Shown here in pieces: positions 6,874 to 15,407 of a stretch of DNA of 28,148 nt. The stretch is from CAVALG01 sp963656085 (GTDB lineage Bacteria; Bacillota; Clostridia; Oscillospirales; Acutalibacteraceae). How positions within the stretch are numbered: position 1 is the first letter of the stretch; every line of letters begins with the position of its first letter. A program made the translations under genes and the position numbers. The stretch covers positions 1 through 28,148 of the forward strand of contig CAVKHV010000016.1 of assembly GCA_963656085.1 (NCBI GenBank). The letters are read 5' to 3'. A model generated the notes under the pieces. It made no database searches, was not told the DNA's origin, and saw nothing but the letters and a program-made list of their open reading frames with translations.

Positions 6874-8283
6874 ATGCTTAATAATTTGGAAAAAGACCGT
6901 GTATTTCATTTTTTCGGTAAAATCGCTTCTATTCCGCACGGTTCCGGCAACACGGGCGCACTTGCGAACTATTGTCTGAAATTTGCCGCTGTTAATAATC
7001 TTGACGGTAAGAAAGATGAATTCGGCAATGTAATAATCAAAAAACCTGCGTCAGGCGGTTATGAAAACCGTCCGACGGTTATATTGCAAGGTCACCTTGA
7101 TATGGTTTGCGAAAAAACACCGGATTGCAATATTGATTTTAAAAAAGACGGTTTGTCATTGGTTCTTGACGGTGATTTACTGAGTGCCGACGGTACGACG
7201 CTCGGTGCGGACGACGGCATTGCGGTTGCAATGATACTTGCCGTGCTTGAAAATAAAGAACTCCGCCACCCGAATATTGAGGCGGTATTCACCGTAGACG
7301 AAGAAACAGGGATGTCGGGCGCCGAGAACCTTGATACTTCTTCACTTTGCGGTAAAACGCTGATAAACATTGATTCGGGCGAAGAGGGTGTGCTGACGGT
7401 AGGTTGCGCCGGAGGCGCTAAGATTGATATAAAACTGCCGATGAACACCGAAAAAAACAAGTACGCCGCTCAAAAAGTAACGGTTTCGGGATTGCTCGGC
7501 GGTCACTCCGGTATAGATATAAACAAGGGCAGATTAAATGCCGATATGCTTTTAGGCAAGTTTTTAAGAGGACTGCCGTTTGAATACAGACTTGTATCAA
7601 TTTGCGGCGGTTTTAAAGATAATGTAATACCTAATCTTGCGGAATGTGTTGTAGTCTGTGATAAAGATTTAACTTCATATGCGGCGGAGTTTACAAAAAA
7701 CAATCGCACCGAAAGCGACCCGGGTATGGCAATTGCTGTAACGTCCGCAGGCAGTGTTTCGGTTTGTTATGACAAACCGTCGACAGAGCGTACGGTTGAA
7801 TTTTTAAACAGGATAAAATTCGGCATAACCGCTATGAACCCCGATATACCCAACGCAGTTCAAAGTTCGCAGAATTTGGGCATTTTAACTTCAAACGCCG
7901 ATGAAATTTGCGCCGTGCTGTCGGTAAGAAGCAGCGCAGCCTCGGATAAGTCGGATATGCTTAATGAACTTAGAATTATATCGGATGATCTGGGTGCCGA
8001 AATGTCAACACACGGACATTACCCCGCCTGGGAATACCGCAAAGACTCGCCGCTCAGAAAAACTATGGAGAGTGTTTACTTAAAACTTTACGGTAGTTCC
8101 CCCACTGTTGAAACAGTGCACGCAGGGCTTGAATGCGGGCTGTGGGGAGAAAAAATTAAAAATCTTGACGCGGTTTCAATGGGACCCGATATGTGGGATA
8201 TTCATACGGTAAACGAACGCCTGTCGGTTTCTTCAACCAAACGCACATATAAATATCTTTGCGAAGTATTAAAGGAGCTGTGA
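6874..8283 (+). CDS. pepD: Aminoacyl-histidine dipeptidase (M20 family)
   Basis: A 469-residue zinc peptidase of the M20C (PepD) family that hydrolyses Xaa-His and other dipeptides in the cytoplasm. Metal and catalytic markers are VILQGHLDMV (His74, Asp76), TTLGADDGIAVAM (Asp113/114), VDEETGMSGA (Glu143, Glu144) and the late MWDIHTVNERLS histidine. The lid domain contains LLGGHSGIDINKGRLNA. The ATG follows CGGAGG at a seven-base spacing. It sits four bases before a proline peptidase gene and upstream of a peptide importer, so it belongs to a peptide-use set. Length is normal for the family (about 485 in E. coli). Confidence 0.94.
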   Translation: MLNNLEKDRVFHFFGKIASIPHGSGNTGALANYCLKFAAVNNLDGKKDEFGNVIIKKPASGGYENRPTVILQGHLDMVCEKTPDCNIDFKKDGLSLVLDGDLLSADGTTLGADDGIAVAMILAVLENKELRHPNIEAVFTVDEETGMSGAENLDTSSLCGKTLINIDSGEEGVLTVGCAGGAKIDIKLPMNTEKNKYAAQKVTVSGLLGGHSGIDINKGRLNADMLLGKFLRGLPFEYRLVSICGGFKDNVIPNLAECVVVCDKDLTSYAAEFTKNNRTESDPGMAIAVTSAGSVSVCYDKPSTERTVEFLNRIKFGITAMNPDIPNAVQSSQNLGILTSNADEICAVLSVRSSAASDKSDMLNELRIISDDLGAEMSTHGHYPAWEYRKDSPLRKTMESVYLKLYGSSPTVETVHAGLECGLWGEKIKNLDAVSMGPDMWDIHTVNERLSVSSTKRTYKYLCEVLKEL

Positions 8284-8286
8284 GAA

Positions 8287-9357
8287 ATGAACAAGACATC
8301 AGTTGCAAAAATTCAATCGGAGCTTGAAACGGGAAGCGCCCTGCTTGTGGCAAGCGTACCCAACAGATTTTATTTTACGGGTTTTGAAACAAGCGACGGT
8401 TACGTTTTTATCACCCCCGACGACGCCGTATTTTTAATTGATTTCCGCTATTTTGAAAAGGCAAAAGAAACGGTTAAAAGTTGCAAAGTGCAACTTTCAT
8501 CATCTCCGTTTAAAGAGATAAAGGAACTTTGCGAAAAGCATAACATTTCATCGCTTTATATTGAGGGAGAATATATTTCGGTTCAAAAATATAAAGATTT
8601 AAGCCAAAAACTTGCGCCTGTTAAGGTGGAAAACAGCAATAAATTTGACCTTATAATAAGGGATATGCGAAGCGTTAAAACACCCGAAGAACTCTCACTT
8701 ATAAAGCAGGCGCAGGATCTGACAGACAAAACATTTTCTTATATTACAGAGCGTATAGAGGCAGGACGGACAGAGCGCGACGTTATGCTTGATATGGAAT
8801 TTTATATGCGTAAGCTCGGCTCGGAGGGCGTATCTTTTGATTTTATAGTAGTATCTGGTAAAAACTCCTCTCTCCCCCACGGTGTGCCCACGGGCAAGAA
8901 AATCGAATGCGGAGATTTTGTTACAATGGACTTCGGTGCAGTCGTAAACGGTTATCGCTCTGATATGACGCGTACCGTTGCGGTAGGTAAAGTTAGCGAT
9001 GAACAGAAAAAGGTATATGACACCGTGCTTAAAGCGCAGCTTGCAGCAATCGACTCGGTAAAGAGCGGACTTGTTTGCAAAGATATCGACAAGGTTGCGC
9101 GAGATGTAATTTACGGAGCGGGATACGAGGGGTGCTTCGGTCACGGCTTGGGGCACAGCGTCGGCATAGAGATACACGAAAATCCGAATTTCAATACACG
9201 TTGCGATACTGTTTTAAAATCGGGCACGGTTATGACGGTTGAACCGGGCATCTATATTGAAAACAAATTCGGCGTCCGTATAGAGGATATGGTGTATGTG
9301 ACCGACAGCGGCTGCGAAGTATTGACGGGCAGTCCGAAGCAGCTTATCATCCTTTAA
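8287..9357 (+). CDS. pepP: Xaa-Pro aminopeptidase / dipeptidase (M24B)
   Basis: A 356-residue metallopeptidase with the pita-bread fold. An N-terminal creatinase-like domain (about 1-125) is followed by the catalytic domain. All five metal ligands are visible: Asp215 and Asp226 in VTMDFGAVVNGYRSDMTRT, His290 in GHGLGHSVGIEIHE, Glu319 in VEPGIYIE and Glu333 in GVRIED. It removes residues next to proline from peptides. The start ATG is four bases after the pepD stop and its ribosome site AAAGGAG lies within the end of pepD, so the two are probably co-translated. Aminopeptidase P-type and prolidase-type (PepQ) activity cannot be separated from sequence alone; the short form is typical of Firmicutes proline peptidases. 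Confidence 0.9.
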   Translation: MNKTSVAKIQSELETGSALLVASVPNRFYFTGFETSDGYVFITPDDAVFLIDFRYFEKAKETVKSCKVQLSSSPFKEIKELCEKHNISSLYIEGEYISVQKYKDLSQKLAPVKVENSNKFDLIIRDMRSVKTPEELSLIKQAQDLTDKTFSYITERIEAGRTERDVMLDMEFYMRKLGSEGVSFDFIVVSGKNSSLPHGVPTGKKIECGDFVTMDFGAVVNGYRSDMTRTVAVGKVSDEQKKVYDTVLKAQLAAIDSVKSGLVCKDIDKVARDVIYGAGYEGCFGHGLGHSVGIEIHENPNFNTRCDTVLKSGTVMTVEPGIYIENKFGVRIEDMVYVTDSGCEVLTGSPKQLIIL

Positions 9358-9371
9358 TTTCTATGTTTTTC

Positions 9372-9399
9372 CGCAGTAAAATCTTCGCAGTGAAAACTT
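9372..9399. repeat. Imperfect 14-bp tandem repeat
   Basis: CGCAGTAAAATCTT (9372-9385) is followed immediately by CGCAGTGAAAACTT (9386-9399), with two mismatches. It lies in the spacer between the proline peptidase and the opp promoter. It is probably a local duplication; no function is evident. Confidence 0.6.
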
Positions 9400-9419
9400 G
9401 CGGCATAAAAAACTGTTGG

Positions 9420-9466
9420 TTGATTATCAAAAAACTGTTGATTTTTTGTCAATATTGTGGTAGTAT
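9420..9466 (+). promoter_or_regulatory. opp operon promoter with adjacent palindrome
   Basis: TTGATT (9438-9443) and TAGTAT (9461-9466) are 17 bases apart, and TGG precedes the -10 box, giving an extended -10 promoter of moderate quality. An 11-base palindrome, TTGATTATCAA, lies at 9420-9430, just upstream of the -35 box, and could be an operator. The transcript would start near 9473 and run into oppB. Confidence 0.45.
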
Positions 9467-9559
9467 ATTTTAAATAAATTGCAATGTTTACGAGAATATG
9501 CACAATGCGGCACCGTTTTTAAACGGTAACAGCGCAAATAAACAGGGAGTTGAAAACTT

Positions 9560-10477
9560 TTGGGGAAATACATAATAAAGCGTGTTGCGATGGGCGTTTT
9601 AAGTATTTTTATAGTCGCCACACTTACATTCTTTTTGATGAACCTGGTTCCGGGCGGACCTTTTGTTGCGGAGAAATCCATCAGCAAAGCGGCTCAGGCG
9701 GCGTTAGCGGAAAAATACGGGCTGGACAAGCCGATTTTGGAACGCTATGTTAACTATATGACCGATTTTGTTAAAGGCGATATGGGGCCGAGCCTTCGCC
9801 AGCGCGGGCGTGAGGTTTCGGATATAATTTTCTCAAAATTCCCTGTTTCTGCGGGATTGGCAGGAATTGCGGTTGCCGTTTCGGTGCTTGTCGGAATTCC
9901 GCTTGGATGTCTTTCGGCATATAACCGCGGCAAGTTTTCGGATAATTTTATAATAGTGCTTGCAACCTGCGGCATTGCCATACCGAGTTTTATAAGCAGT
10001 GTTTTGCTGCTGTATTTTTTGGGAAGTAAATTAAACATTCTGCCTACTGTGGGGCTTAATACGGCATCTTCTTACATAATGCCCGTAACTGCGCTTTCAA
10101 TTTACCCGACGGCGTATATAACCCGACTTATGCGTTCAAGCCTTTTGGATGTAATGGGTCAGGATTATATCAGGACGGCAAAGGCAAAAGGCCTTTCAAA
10201 CTTTAAGGTTCTTTTCAAGCATGCATTGCGTAATGCGGTTTTGCCCGTTATAACATATGTAGGTCCTATGCTTGCTTCTTTGATGACAGGTTCGTTTATA
10301 GTCGAAAAAATATTTACTATACCGGGACTCGGCAGAGATTTTGTTTCAGCCATAAATCAGCGCGACTACACGCTTATTATGGGAACGACAATTGTGCTTG
10401 CCACACTTATAATAACCGCCAATGTGGTTGTTGACATTCTTTATAAAGTCATCGACCCGCGCATTAAACTTAAATAA
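9560..10477 (+). CDS. oppB: Oligopeptide ABC transporter permease OppB
   Basis: A 305-residue inner-membrane permease of the peptide/nickel ABC family. The N-terminus GKYIIKRVAMGVLSIFIV with TFFLMNLVPGGPF is the standard OppB/DppB start, and the cytoplasmic EAA loop that docks on the ATPases is seen in DYIRTAKAKGLSNFKVLFKH with ALRNAVLPVI. Six membrane segments are expected. The start is a TTG codon at 9560; GGGAG lies ten bases before it, and no ATG or GTG gives this conserved N-terminus. It is the first gene of the oppBCDF-A operon. Whether the importer carries oligo- or dipeptides is inferred from the nearby peptidases and OppA. Confidence 0.93.
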   Translation: MGKYIIKRVAMGVLSIFIVATLTFFLMNLVPGGPFVAEKSISKAAQAALAEKYGLDKPILERYVNYMTDFVKGDMGPSLRQRGREVSDIIFSKFPVSAGLAGIAVAVSVLVGIPLGCLSAYNRGKFSDNFIIVLATCGIAIPSFISSVLLLYFLGSKLNILPTVGLNTASSYIMPVTALSIYPTAYITRLMRSSLLDVMGQDYIRTAKAKGLSNFKVLFKHALRNAVLPVITYVGPMLASLMTGSFIVEKIFTIPGLGRDFVSAINQRDYTLIMGTTIVLATLIITANVVVDILYKVIDPRIKLK

Positions 10478-10493
10478 GGAGTGGCAGTAGGAA

Positions 10494-11534
10494 ATGAAAA
10501 ATATATTACCGAGTTTTCATCTTAACCCCGATGATTTTATACCTGCCACCCCTGACGAGAAGGAAAGCCTTGTTATAATGCGTGACAGCGTGAATTTCTG
10601 GAAAGACGGTTTGCGCCGCCTTCGCAAAAATAAAATCGCTATGGTAAGTCTTGTTTTTATATTACTTATAGTTGTATTTGCGTATATTCTGCCCTCTTTT
10701 TGGCCGTACAGTTATGACCAGCAGGTAAAATACAGTGAAAACCTTGCGCCGTTTGAATACGGCAAAGTTGAACAGGAACGAATTGACGCAGGCGAAAGCG
10801 TGTTCCCTCATATCTGCGGAACCGACAAGTTGGGGCGTGACTTTGCCGTTCGCCTTATGATGGGTACAAGAATCAGTTTGACCGTAGGCCTTATATGTGC
10901 AGCGCTTGTGCTTTTAGTCGGTGCGACATACGGTGCAATCGCCGGATTTGTAGGCGGTTGGGTTGACAATATTATGATGCGTATAACCGATATTCTTTAT
11001 ACTATACCGGATATACTGTTGATCATTGTGCTTTCAATGACGCTTAAGCCCCGTCTTGAAGACATTGCAAGCCACAAAGGTTTTGAATGGATGCAAACTA
11101 TAGGCCCTAACCTTATTGCCATATTCTTAGTGTTTGTTCTTTTGTACTGGGTAAGTATGGCTCGTATAACACGCTCTCAGGTTTTGGTGCTTAAAGAAGC
11201 CGAGTATGTTACCGCCGCAAAGGCGCTCGGCGCCAAGAGTTCACGCATTATCAGAAAGCACCTGCTTACAAACTGCATCGGCACTTTGATAGTAACCACC
11301 ACGCTTCAGATACCGTCGGCAATATTTACCGAAAGTTATCTGAGTTTCCTGGGGCTCGGCGTACAGGCGCCGATGCCATCGCTCGGTTCGCTTGCAACCG
11401 ACGCGGTCAAAGGTATGGGTACCTACCCTCACCTGCTGTTGCTGCCCGCAATACTTATAAGCGTATGTATTCTCGCTTTTAATCTTATAGGCGACGGTCT
11501 GCGAGACGCATTTGACCCGAAACTTAAAAATTAG
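10494..11534 (+). CDS. oppC: Oligopeptide ABC transporter permease OppC
   Basis: A 346-residue permease that pairs with OppB. It has an N-terminal cytoplasmic stretch of about 45 residues, a first membrane helix at about 50-70, then the OppC signature GTDKLGRDFAVRLMMGTRIS, and later the EAA loop EYVTAAKALGAKSSRIIRKH followed by a run of hydrophobic helices. It ends in GDGLRDAFDPKLKN, the usual OppC C-terminus. The ATG at 10494 lies 16 bases after the oppB stop, with AAGGAG a little far upstream (12 bases). The loop between helices 1 and 2 is enlarged, as in OppC proteins of other Clostridia. Confidence 0.93.
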   Translation: MKNILPSFHLNPDDFIPATPDEKESLVIMRDSVNFWKDGLRRLRKNKIAMVSLVFILLIVVFAYILPSFWPYSYDQQVKYSENLAPFEYGKVEQERIDAGESVFPHICGTDKLGRDFAVRLMMGTRISLTVGLICAALVLLVGATYGAIAGFVGGWVDNIMMRITDILYTIPDILLIIVLSMTLKPRLEDIASHKGFEWMQTIGPNLIAIFLVFVLLYWVSMARITRSQVLVLKEAEYVTAAKALGAKSSRIIRKHLLTNCIGTLIVTTTLQIPSAIFTESYLSFLGLGVQAPMPSLGSLATDAVKGMGTYPHLLLLPAILISVCILAFNLIGDGLRDAFDPKLKN

Positions 11535-11552
11535 AAAGTGAGGATGAAGAAA

Positions 11553-12557
11553 GTGGGCAAAAAACTTTTAGAAATAAAGGACGAACGTCTTTCCTTCTTC
11601 ACCCCTGCCGGTGAAGTAAAAGCACTTAACGGCGTTTCTTTCTCGATGAATGAAGGCGATGTACTCGGTATAGTCGGTGAGTCCGGCTCGGGTAAATCGG
11701 TTACCGCATACTCAATAATGGGTCTTACCGCATACCCCGGCAAACTTGTAGGCGGAACTATTGAATTTAACGGTCACAGAGTTGATAAAATGACCGAAAA
11801 AGAATTCAGAAAAATGCGCGGAAACGAAGTTTCTATTATATTCCAAGACCCGATGACAAGTTTAAACCCGGTTTATACTATCGGCAACCAGATAGTTGAA
11901 GTTATAAGACTGCACACCGATAAAACCAAAAAAGAGGCTTATGCCCGTGCCGAAGAACTGCTTGAACTTGTCGGCATAAACGAACCGCAAAAAAGACTTA
12001 AACAGTATCCGCACGAACTTTCTGGCGGTATGCGCCAAAGGGTTATGATAGCCATTGCGCTTGCTTGTGAACCGAAGCTTCTTATAGCCGACGAACCCAC
12101 AACCGCGCTTGACGTTACAATCCAGGCGCAGATATTGGAACTTATGCAGGAGTTGCGTCAAAAACTCGGTATGAGTATTATAATGATAACGCATGACCTC
12201 GGCGTAGTTGCAAGTATGTGCGAAAAAATCGCGGTTATGTATGCCGGTCATATTGTTGAATACGGTACCGCGGACGAAATATTTTATGAGCCGCACCACG
12301 AATACACAAAGGGACTTATAAACTCAATACCCAAACTTAATGCAGAAAAAATCGAAAGGCTTGTGCCGATTGAAGGTCAGCCTGTTGACCTGCTTAATCC
12401 GCCGGCGGGATGCCCGTTTGCGCCACGCTGCGCAAATTGTATGAAAATATGCCTTCACAAAATGCCGCCGAAAACCGAATTAAGCGATACGCATTACAGT
12501 TATTGCTGGTTATTACAAAAAGAAGAATACGAAAAGGGGGAACTTGACTGTGAGTGA
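11553..12557 (+). CDS. oppD: Oligopeptide ABC transporter ATPase OppD
   Basis: A 334-residue ABC ATPase with Walker A GESGSGKS, Q-loop IIFQDPMTSLNP, signature LSGGMRQRV, Walker B LLIADEPT, and the switch histidine in MITHDLGVV. The C-terminal oligopeptide-type extension includes the cysteine-rich CPFAPRCANC segment, which in related transporters binds an iron-sulfur cluster. The frame starts at a GTG at 11538 and also has an ATG at 11544, but the GTG at 11553 is the only one with a ribosome site (GAGG) at the right distance, and gives the common MGKKLLEIKD-like N-terminus. It overlaps oppF by eight bases. Confidence 0.92.
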   Translation: MGKKLLEIKDERLSFFTPAGEVKALNGVSFSMNEGDVLGIVGESGSGKSVTAYSIMGLTAYPGKLVGGTIEFNGHRVDKMTEKEFRKMRGNEVSIIFQDPMTSLNPVYTIGNQIVEVIRLHTDKTKKEAYARAEELLELVGINEPQKRLKQYPHELSGGMRQRVMIAIALACEPKLLIADEPTTALDVTIQAQILELMQELRQKLGMSIIMITHDLGVVASMCEKIAVMYAGHIVEYGTADEIFYEPHHEYTKGLINSIPKLNAEKIERLVPIEGQPVDLLNPPAGCPFAPRCANCMKICLHKMPPKTELSDTHYSYCWLLQKEEYEKGELDCE

Positions 12558-13545
12558 TAATGATATCCTTTTAGAAGTGCAGCACTTGCAGCAGTACTTC
12601 CATATCGGCGGCAGAGGAAACAACAAAAAGTTTGTTCAGGCTGTTGATGATGTTTCGTTCTTTATAAAACGCGGCGAAACCCTCGGTCTTGTGGGTGAAT
12701 CGGGTTGCGGAAAAACAACCGTAGGCCGTACAATTTTAAGACTTTACGAGCCGACCGACGGTAAAATAATATATGACGGTAAGACTATTTTTGACAAGCA
12801 AAACAAAATTGCCGAAGATATGCTTCCCTATCGCCGTAAAATGCAGATGGTGTTCCAAGACCCGTACGCAAGCCTTGACCCCCGTATGACCATCGGCGAT
12901 ATCGTAGGTGAGTCGATTGATATTCACAAACTTGCCGCCAATAAAAAAGATCGCCGCGACCGCATTATTGCACTTTTGGAACGCGTTGGGCTTAACAGCG
13001 AACACGCCAACCGTTATCCGCACGAATTTTCCGGCGGTCAGCGCCAGCGTGTAGGTATCGCCCGTGCTTTGGCGGTTGACCCCGAATTTATTGTCTGTGA
13101 CGAACCTGTATCCGCTTTGGACGTTTCTATTCAGGCACAGGTAGTTAATATGTTTGAGGATTTACAAAACGACCTCGGCCTTACCTATCTGTTCATAGCG
13201 CACGACTTAAGCGTTGTGCGTCATATTTCAAACCGAATAGGCGTAATGTACTTAGGAAAGCTGGTTGAACTTGCTGACAGTTTTGAGCTTATCGCCCACA
13301 ATGTTCACCCGTACACAAAAAGCCTTATTTCGGCAATTCCGGAGGCTGACCCGAAGATTGCACGCGCTTCGCACAGAATTCCCTTGCAGGGCGATGTGCC
13401 GAGTCCCCTTAATCCGCCGAGCGGCTGCCGTTTCAGAACACGGTGCCCGTACGCTGATGAAAAATGCGCCGCCGAATGCCCCGAATTTAAAGAGGTATCG
13501 CCCGGACACTGGGCTGCCTGCCACCACCTTGATAAGGTAAACTGA
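12550..13545 (+). CDS. oppF: Oligopeptide ABC transporter ATPase OppF
   Basis: A 331-residue ABC ATPase, the partner of OppD. It has Walker A GESGCGKTT, Q-loop MVFQDPYASLDP, signature FSGGQRQRVGIARAL, Walker B FIVCDEPVSALD and HDLSVVRHIS, followed by the C-terminal CRFRTRCPYADEKC cysteine cluster. The likely start is GTG at 12550, with GGGGG nine bases upstream. A TTG at 12544 would leave only three bases. The start overlaps the oppD stop, so translation of the two ATPases is likely coupled. It is followed by an 80-base gap with a small hairpin before oppA. Confidence 0.93.
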   Translation: MSDNDILLEVQHLQQYFHIGGRGNNKKFVQAVDDVSFFIKRGETLGLVGESGCGKTTVGRTILRLYEPTDGKIIYDGKTIFDKQNKIAEDMLPYRRKMQMVFQDPYASLDPRMTIGDIVGESIDIHKLAANKKDRRDRIIALLERVGLNSEHANRYPHEFSGGQRQRVGIARALAVDPEFIVCDEPVSALDVSIQAQVVNMFEDLQNDLGLTYLFIAHDLSVVRHISNRIGVMYLGKLVELADSFELIAHNVHPYTKSLISAIPEADPKIARASHRIPLQGDVPSPLNPPSGCRFRTRCPYADEKCAAECPEFKEVSPGHWAACHHLDKVN

Positions 13546-13586
13546 ATTTGTTATTTATTGTGCGAAAGTGCAATGGATATAAATAA

Positions 13587-13603
13587 TTGCGGCAACGCCG
13601 TAA
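13587..13603 (+). other. Stem-loop between oppF and oppA
   Basis: TTGCGGC (13587-13593) pairs with GCCGTAA (13597-13603) around AAC, seven pairs including one G-U. No T-run follows. Such intercistronic hairpins often protect or process the mRNA so that the binding protein is made in excess over the membrane subunits. A TATAAA at 13578-13583 without a good -35 box could also be a weak internal promoter. Confidence 0.4.
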
Positions 13604-13625
13604 AGAAAGAAAGGAAAATGCACCA

Positions 13626-15308
13626 ATGAAAATGAAGAAACTGATTGCAATGCTTCTCATCCTGGCACTTACCGTTTCTATGGTTGGCTGTATGAGTTCC
13701 TGCGGCAAGGACAAGAAGGCTAAATCTGACGCCATCACGGTTCAGATCGGCCCTAACCCCGAAACCCTTGACCCTGCTCTCAACAGCGCAGTTGACGGCG
13801 GTAACATGCTCGTTACTTTGTTCGAGACACTTCTCATCATTGATGAGAATAACAAGGTTCAGCCCGGTCAGGCAGAGAAGTACGAGGTAAGTGATGACGG
13901 TCTTACCTGGACTTTCACAATGCGTGACGGTCTTAAATGGTCAGACGGCACCGCTCTTGACGCTAAAGATTTTGAGTATACCTTTAAGCGTATAGCGGAC
14001 ACCTCACTTGCTGCGCCGTATGCCGAAACCGTTGTAGGTATGATTGACGGTTACAAAGACGCTGTCGGCAATCCGGACGATGAGGGTAACACCACCACCA
14101 CGCCGGATCCCGAAAAACTTAATGTTAAAGCAAGCGATGACGGTAAAACTCTTACGGTTAAACTTGCATATCCCTGCTCATACTTTGATAAAATCGTTGC
14201 GTTCGGCACAATGAGCCCGGTTCAGAAGGCTACTGTTGAAAAGAACGGCGACGCTTGGGCTACAAAACCCGACACTTACGTTTGCAACGGCCCTTATATG
14301 ATTAAGGAATGGACACCGAGCGAACGCATAGTTTGCGAAAAGAACCCGAACTACAAAGGCGGTTGGGATTCTAAGAAAATCGTTACCAAAACTTTGAACT
14401 TCCTCCTTCTTGAAGATTCAAGTGCTTCTTATGCAGCTTACAACAGCGGCGAAGCTCAGATGATCAAAGATGTTCCGACAGAGGAAATTCCGAGCCTTAA
14501 AAAGGCTGAAGACGGCGGCGATTTCTATGTTGACACCATTCTCGGTACTTATTACCTGAGTATGAACCTCAACAAGGCTCCGTTCAACGACAAAAACGTT
14601 CGTAAAGCTCTTTCACTTGCTATAGACCGTGACTATGTTGCCAACACTGTAATGCAGGGCACCTATTCACCGGCTTATAACCTTATGGGCCCCGGCGTTG
14701 TTGACAGCGAAGGTATGTTCTTCGACAACGCTAAGAAAGAAAACGGCGGCAAGACATATATAAGCGATGATTACGAAGCTAACCTTAAAGAGGCTAAACA
14801 GGCTCTTGCGGATGCCGGCTACCCGAACGGCGAAGGCTTCCCGACCATCACATATTCAACCAACGATACAGGTTACCATAAAGCAGTTGCAGAATATCTG
14901 CAGCAGGCTTATAAAGAGCTCGGCATCACACTTAAGATTGATATTGTTGACTGGTCATCTTTCACACCGCAGCGCCGTGCAGGCGAGTATGAAATGGCTC
15001 GTAACGGCTGGGTAATGGACTACAATGACGCTTCAAATATGATTGAGCTGTTCTATTCAACCAACGGTAACAACGACGGTAAGTACAACAGCAAAGAATT
15101 TGACGCCGCTATTGATAAGTCAAAAGTTGCTGATAGTGAAGAGCACTTTAAAGCACTCCACGAAGCCGAATCAATCGTAATGAACGACTACGGATTTATT
15201 CCGGTTGCATATTACAATGACTTCTGGCTCCAGAGTTCAAGCCTTAAAGGCACATGGCACAGCCCGTACGGATACTGGTACTTCCAGTATGCATACCTTG
15301 CTGATTAA
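13626..15308 (+). CDS. oppA: Oligopeptide-binding lipoprotein OppA
   Basis: A 560-residue extracellular solute-binding protein (SBP family 5) anchored as a lipoprotein. The start MKMKKLIAMLLILALTVSMV leads to the lipid-accepting Cys22 in VGC; a second cysteine lies at about 26. Family blocks follow: PETLDPALNSAVDGG, GLTWTFTMRDGLKWSDG with DFEYTFKR, and NGPYMIKEW. It captures peptides for OppBCDF. The ATG at 13626 follows AAAGG at a rather long 11-base spacing, and a four-codon frame ATG-CAC-CAA-TGA overlaps the start codon, which may couple initiation. Codon choice looks more biased than in the neighbours, as expected for a highly expressed gene. Being last in the operon is less common than being first. 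Confidence 0.94.
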   Translation: MKMKKLIAMLLILALTVSMVGCMSSCGKDKKAKSDAITVQIGPNPETLDPALNSAVDGGNMLVTLFETLLIIDENNKVQPGQAEKYEVSDDGLTWTFTMRDGLKWSDGTALDAKDFEYTFKRIADTSLAAPYAETVVGMIDGYKDAVGNPDDEGNTTTTPDPEKLNVKASDDGKTLTVKLAYPCSYFDKIVAFGTMSPVQKATVEKNGDAWATKPDTYVCNGPYMIKEWTPSERIVCEKNPNYKGGWDSKKIVTKTLNFLLLEDSSASYAAYNSGEAQMIKDVPTEEIPSLKKAEDGGDFYVDTILGTYYLSMNLNKAPFNDKNVRKALSLAIDRDYVANTVMQGTYSPAYNLMGPGVVDSEGMFFDNAKKENGGKTYISDDYEANLKEAKQALADAGYPNGEGFPTITYSTNDTGYHKAVAEYLQQAYKELGITLKIDIVDWSSFTPQRRAGEYEMARNGWVMDYNDASNMIELFYSTNGNNDGKYNSKEFDAAIDKSKVADSEEHFKALHEAESIVMNDYGFIPVAYYNDFWLQSSSLKGTWHSPYGYWYFQYAYLAD

Positions 15309-15323
15309 GGTTTAACCTTAATC
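15303..15323 (+). other. Perfect hairpin spanning the oppA stop codon
   Basis: GATTAAGGT (15303-15311) pairs perfectly with ACCTTAATC (15315-15323) around TTA. The oppA stop TAA (15306-15308) lies inside the stem. A/T-rich sequence without a T-run follows, so it looks more like a 3-prime stabiliser than a terminator on its own. Confidence 0.55.
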
Positions 15324-15344
15324 GGGCAATAATTAAATAAATAA

Positions 15345-15386
15345 AAATCACCCTGCTGAAACCGTAAGGTTTCGGTGGGGTGATTT
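15345..15386. terminator. Long terminator-like hairpin after oppA
   Basis: Bases 15345-15363 pair with 15368-15386 along 19 positions around a GTAA loop. On the plus strand three of the pairs are G-U, and on the minus strand these become A-C mismatches, so the stem is best on the oppA strand. The plus strand is followed only by TTTGTTA. The minus strand has the richer U-tract (TTTTTATTTATTT). It probably ends oppA and may also stop minus-strand transcription from the DUF1292 gene. Confidence 0.7.
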
Positions 15387-15407
15387 GTTATAGGCAAAAC
15401 AATCAAC

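Noticed and set aside
9371..9405. Terminator after the proline peptidase gene
   Set aside because: CCGCA and TGCGG could pair, but A residues rather than T follow and the spacing is wide.
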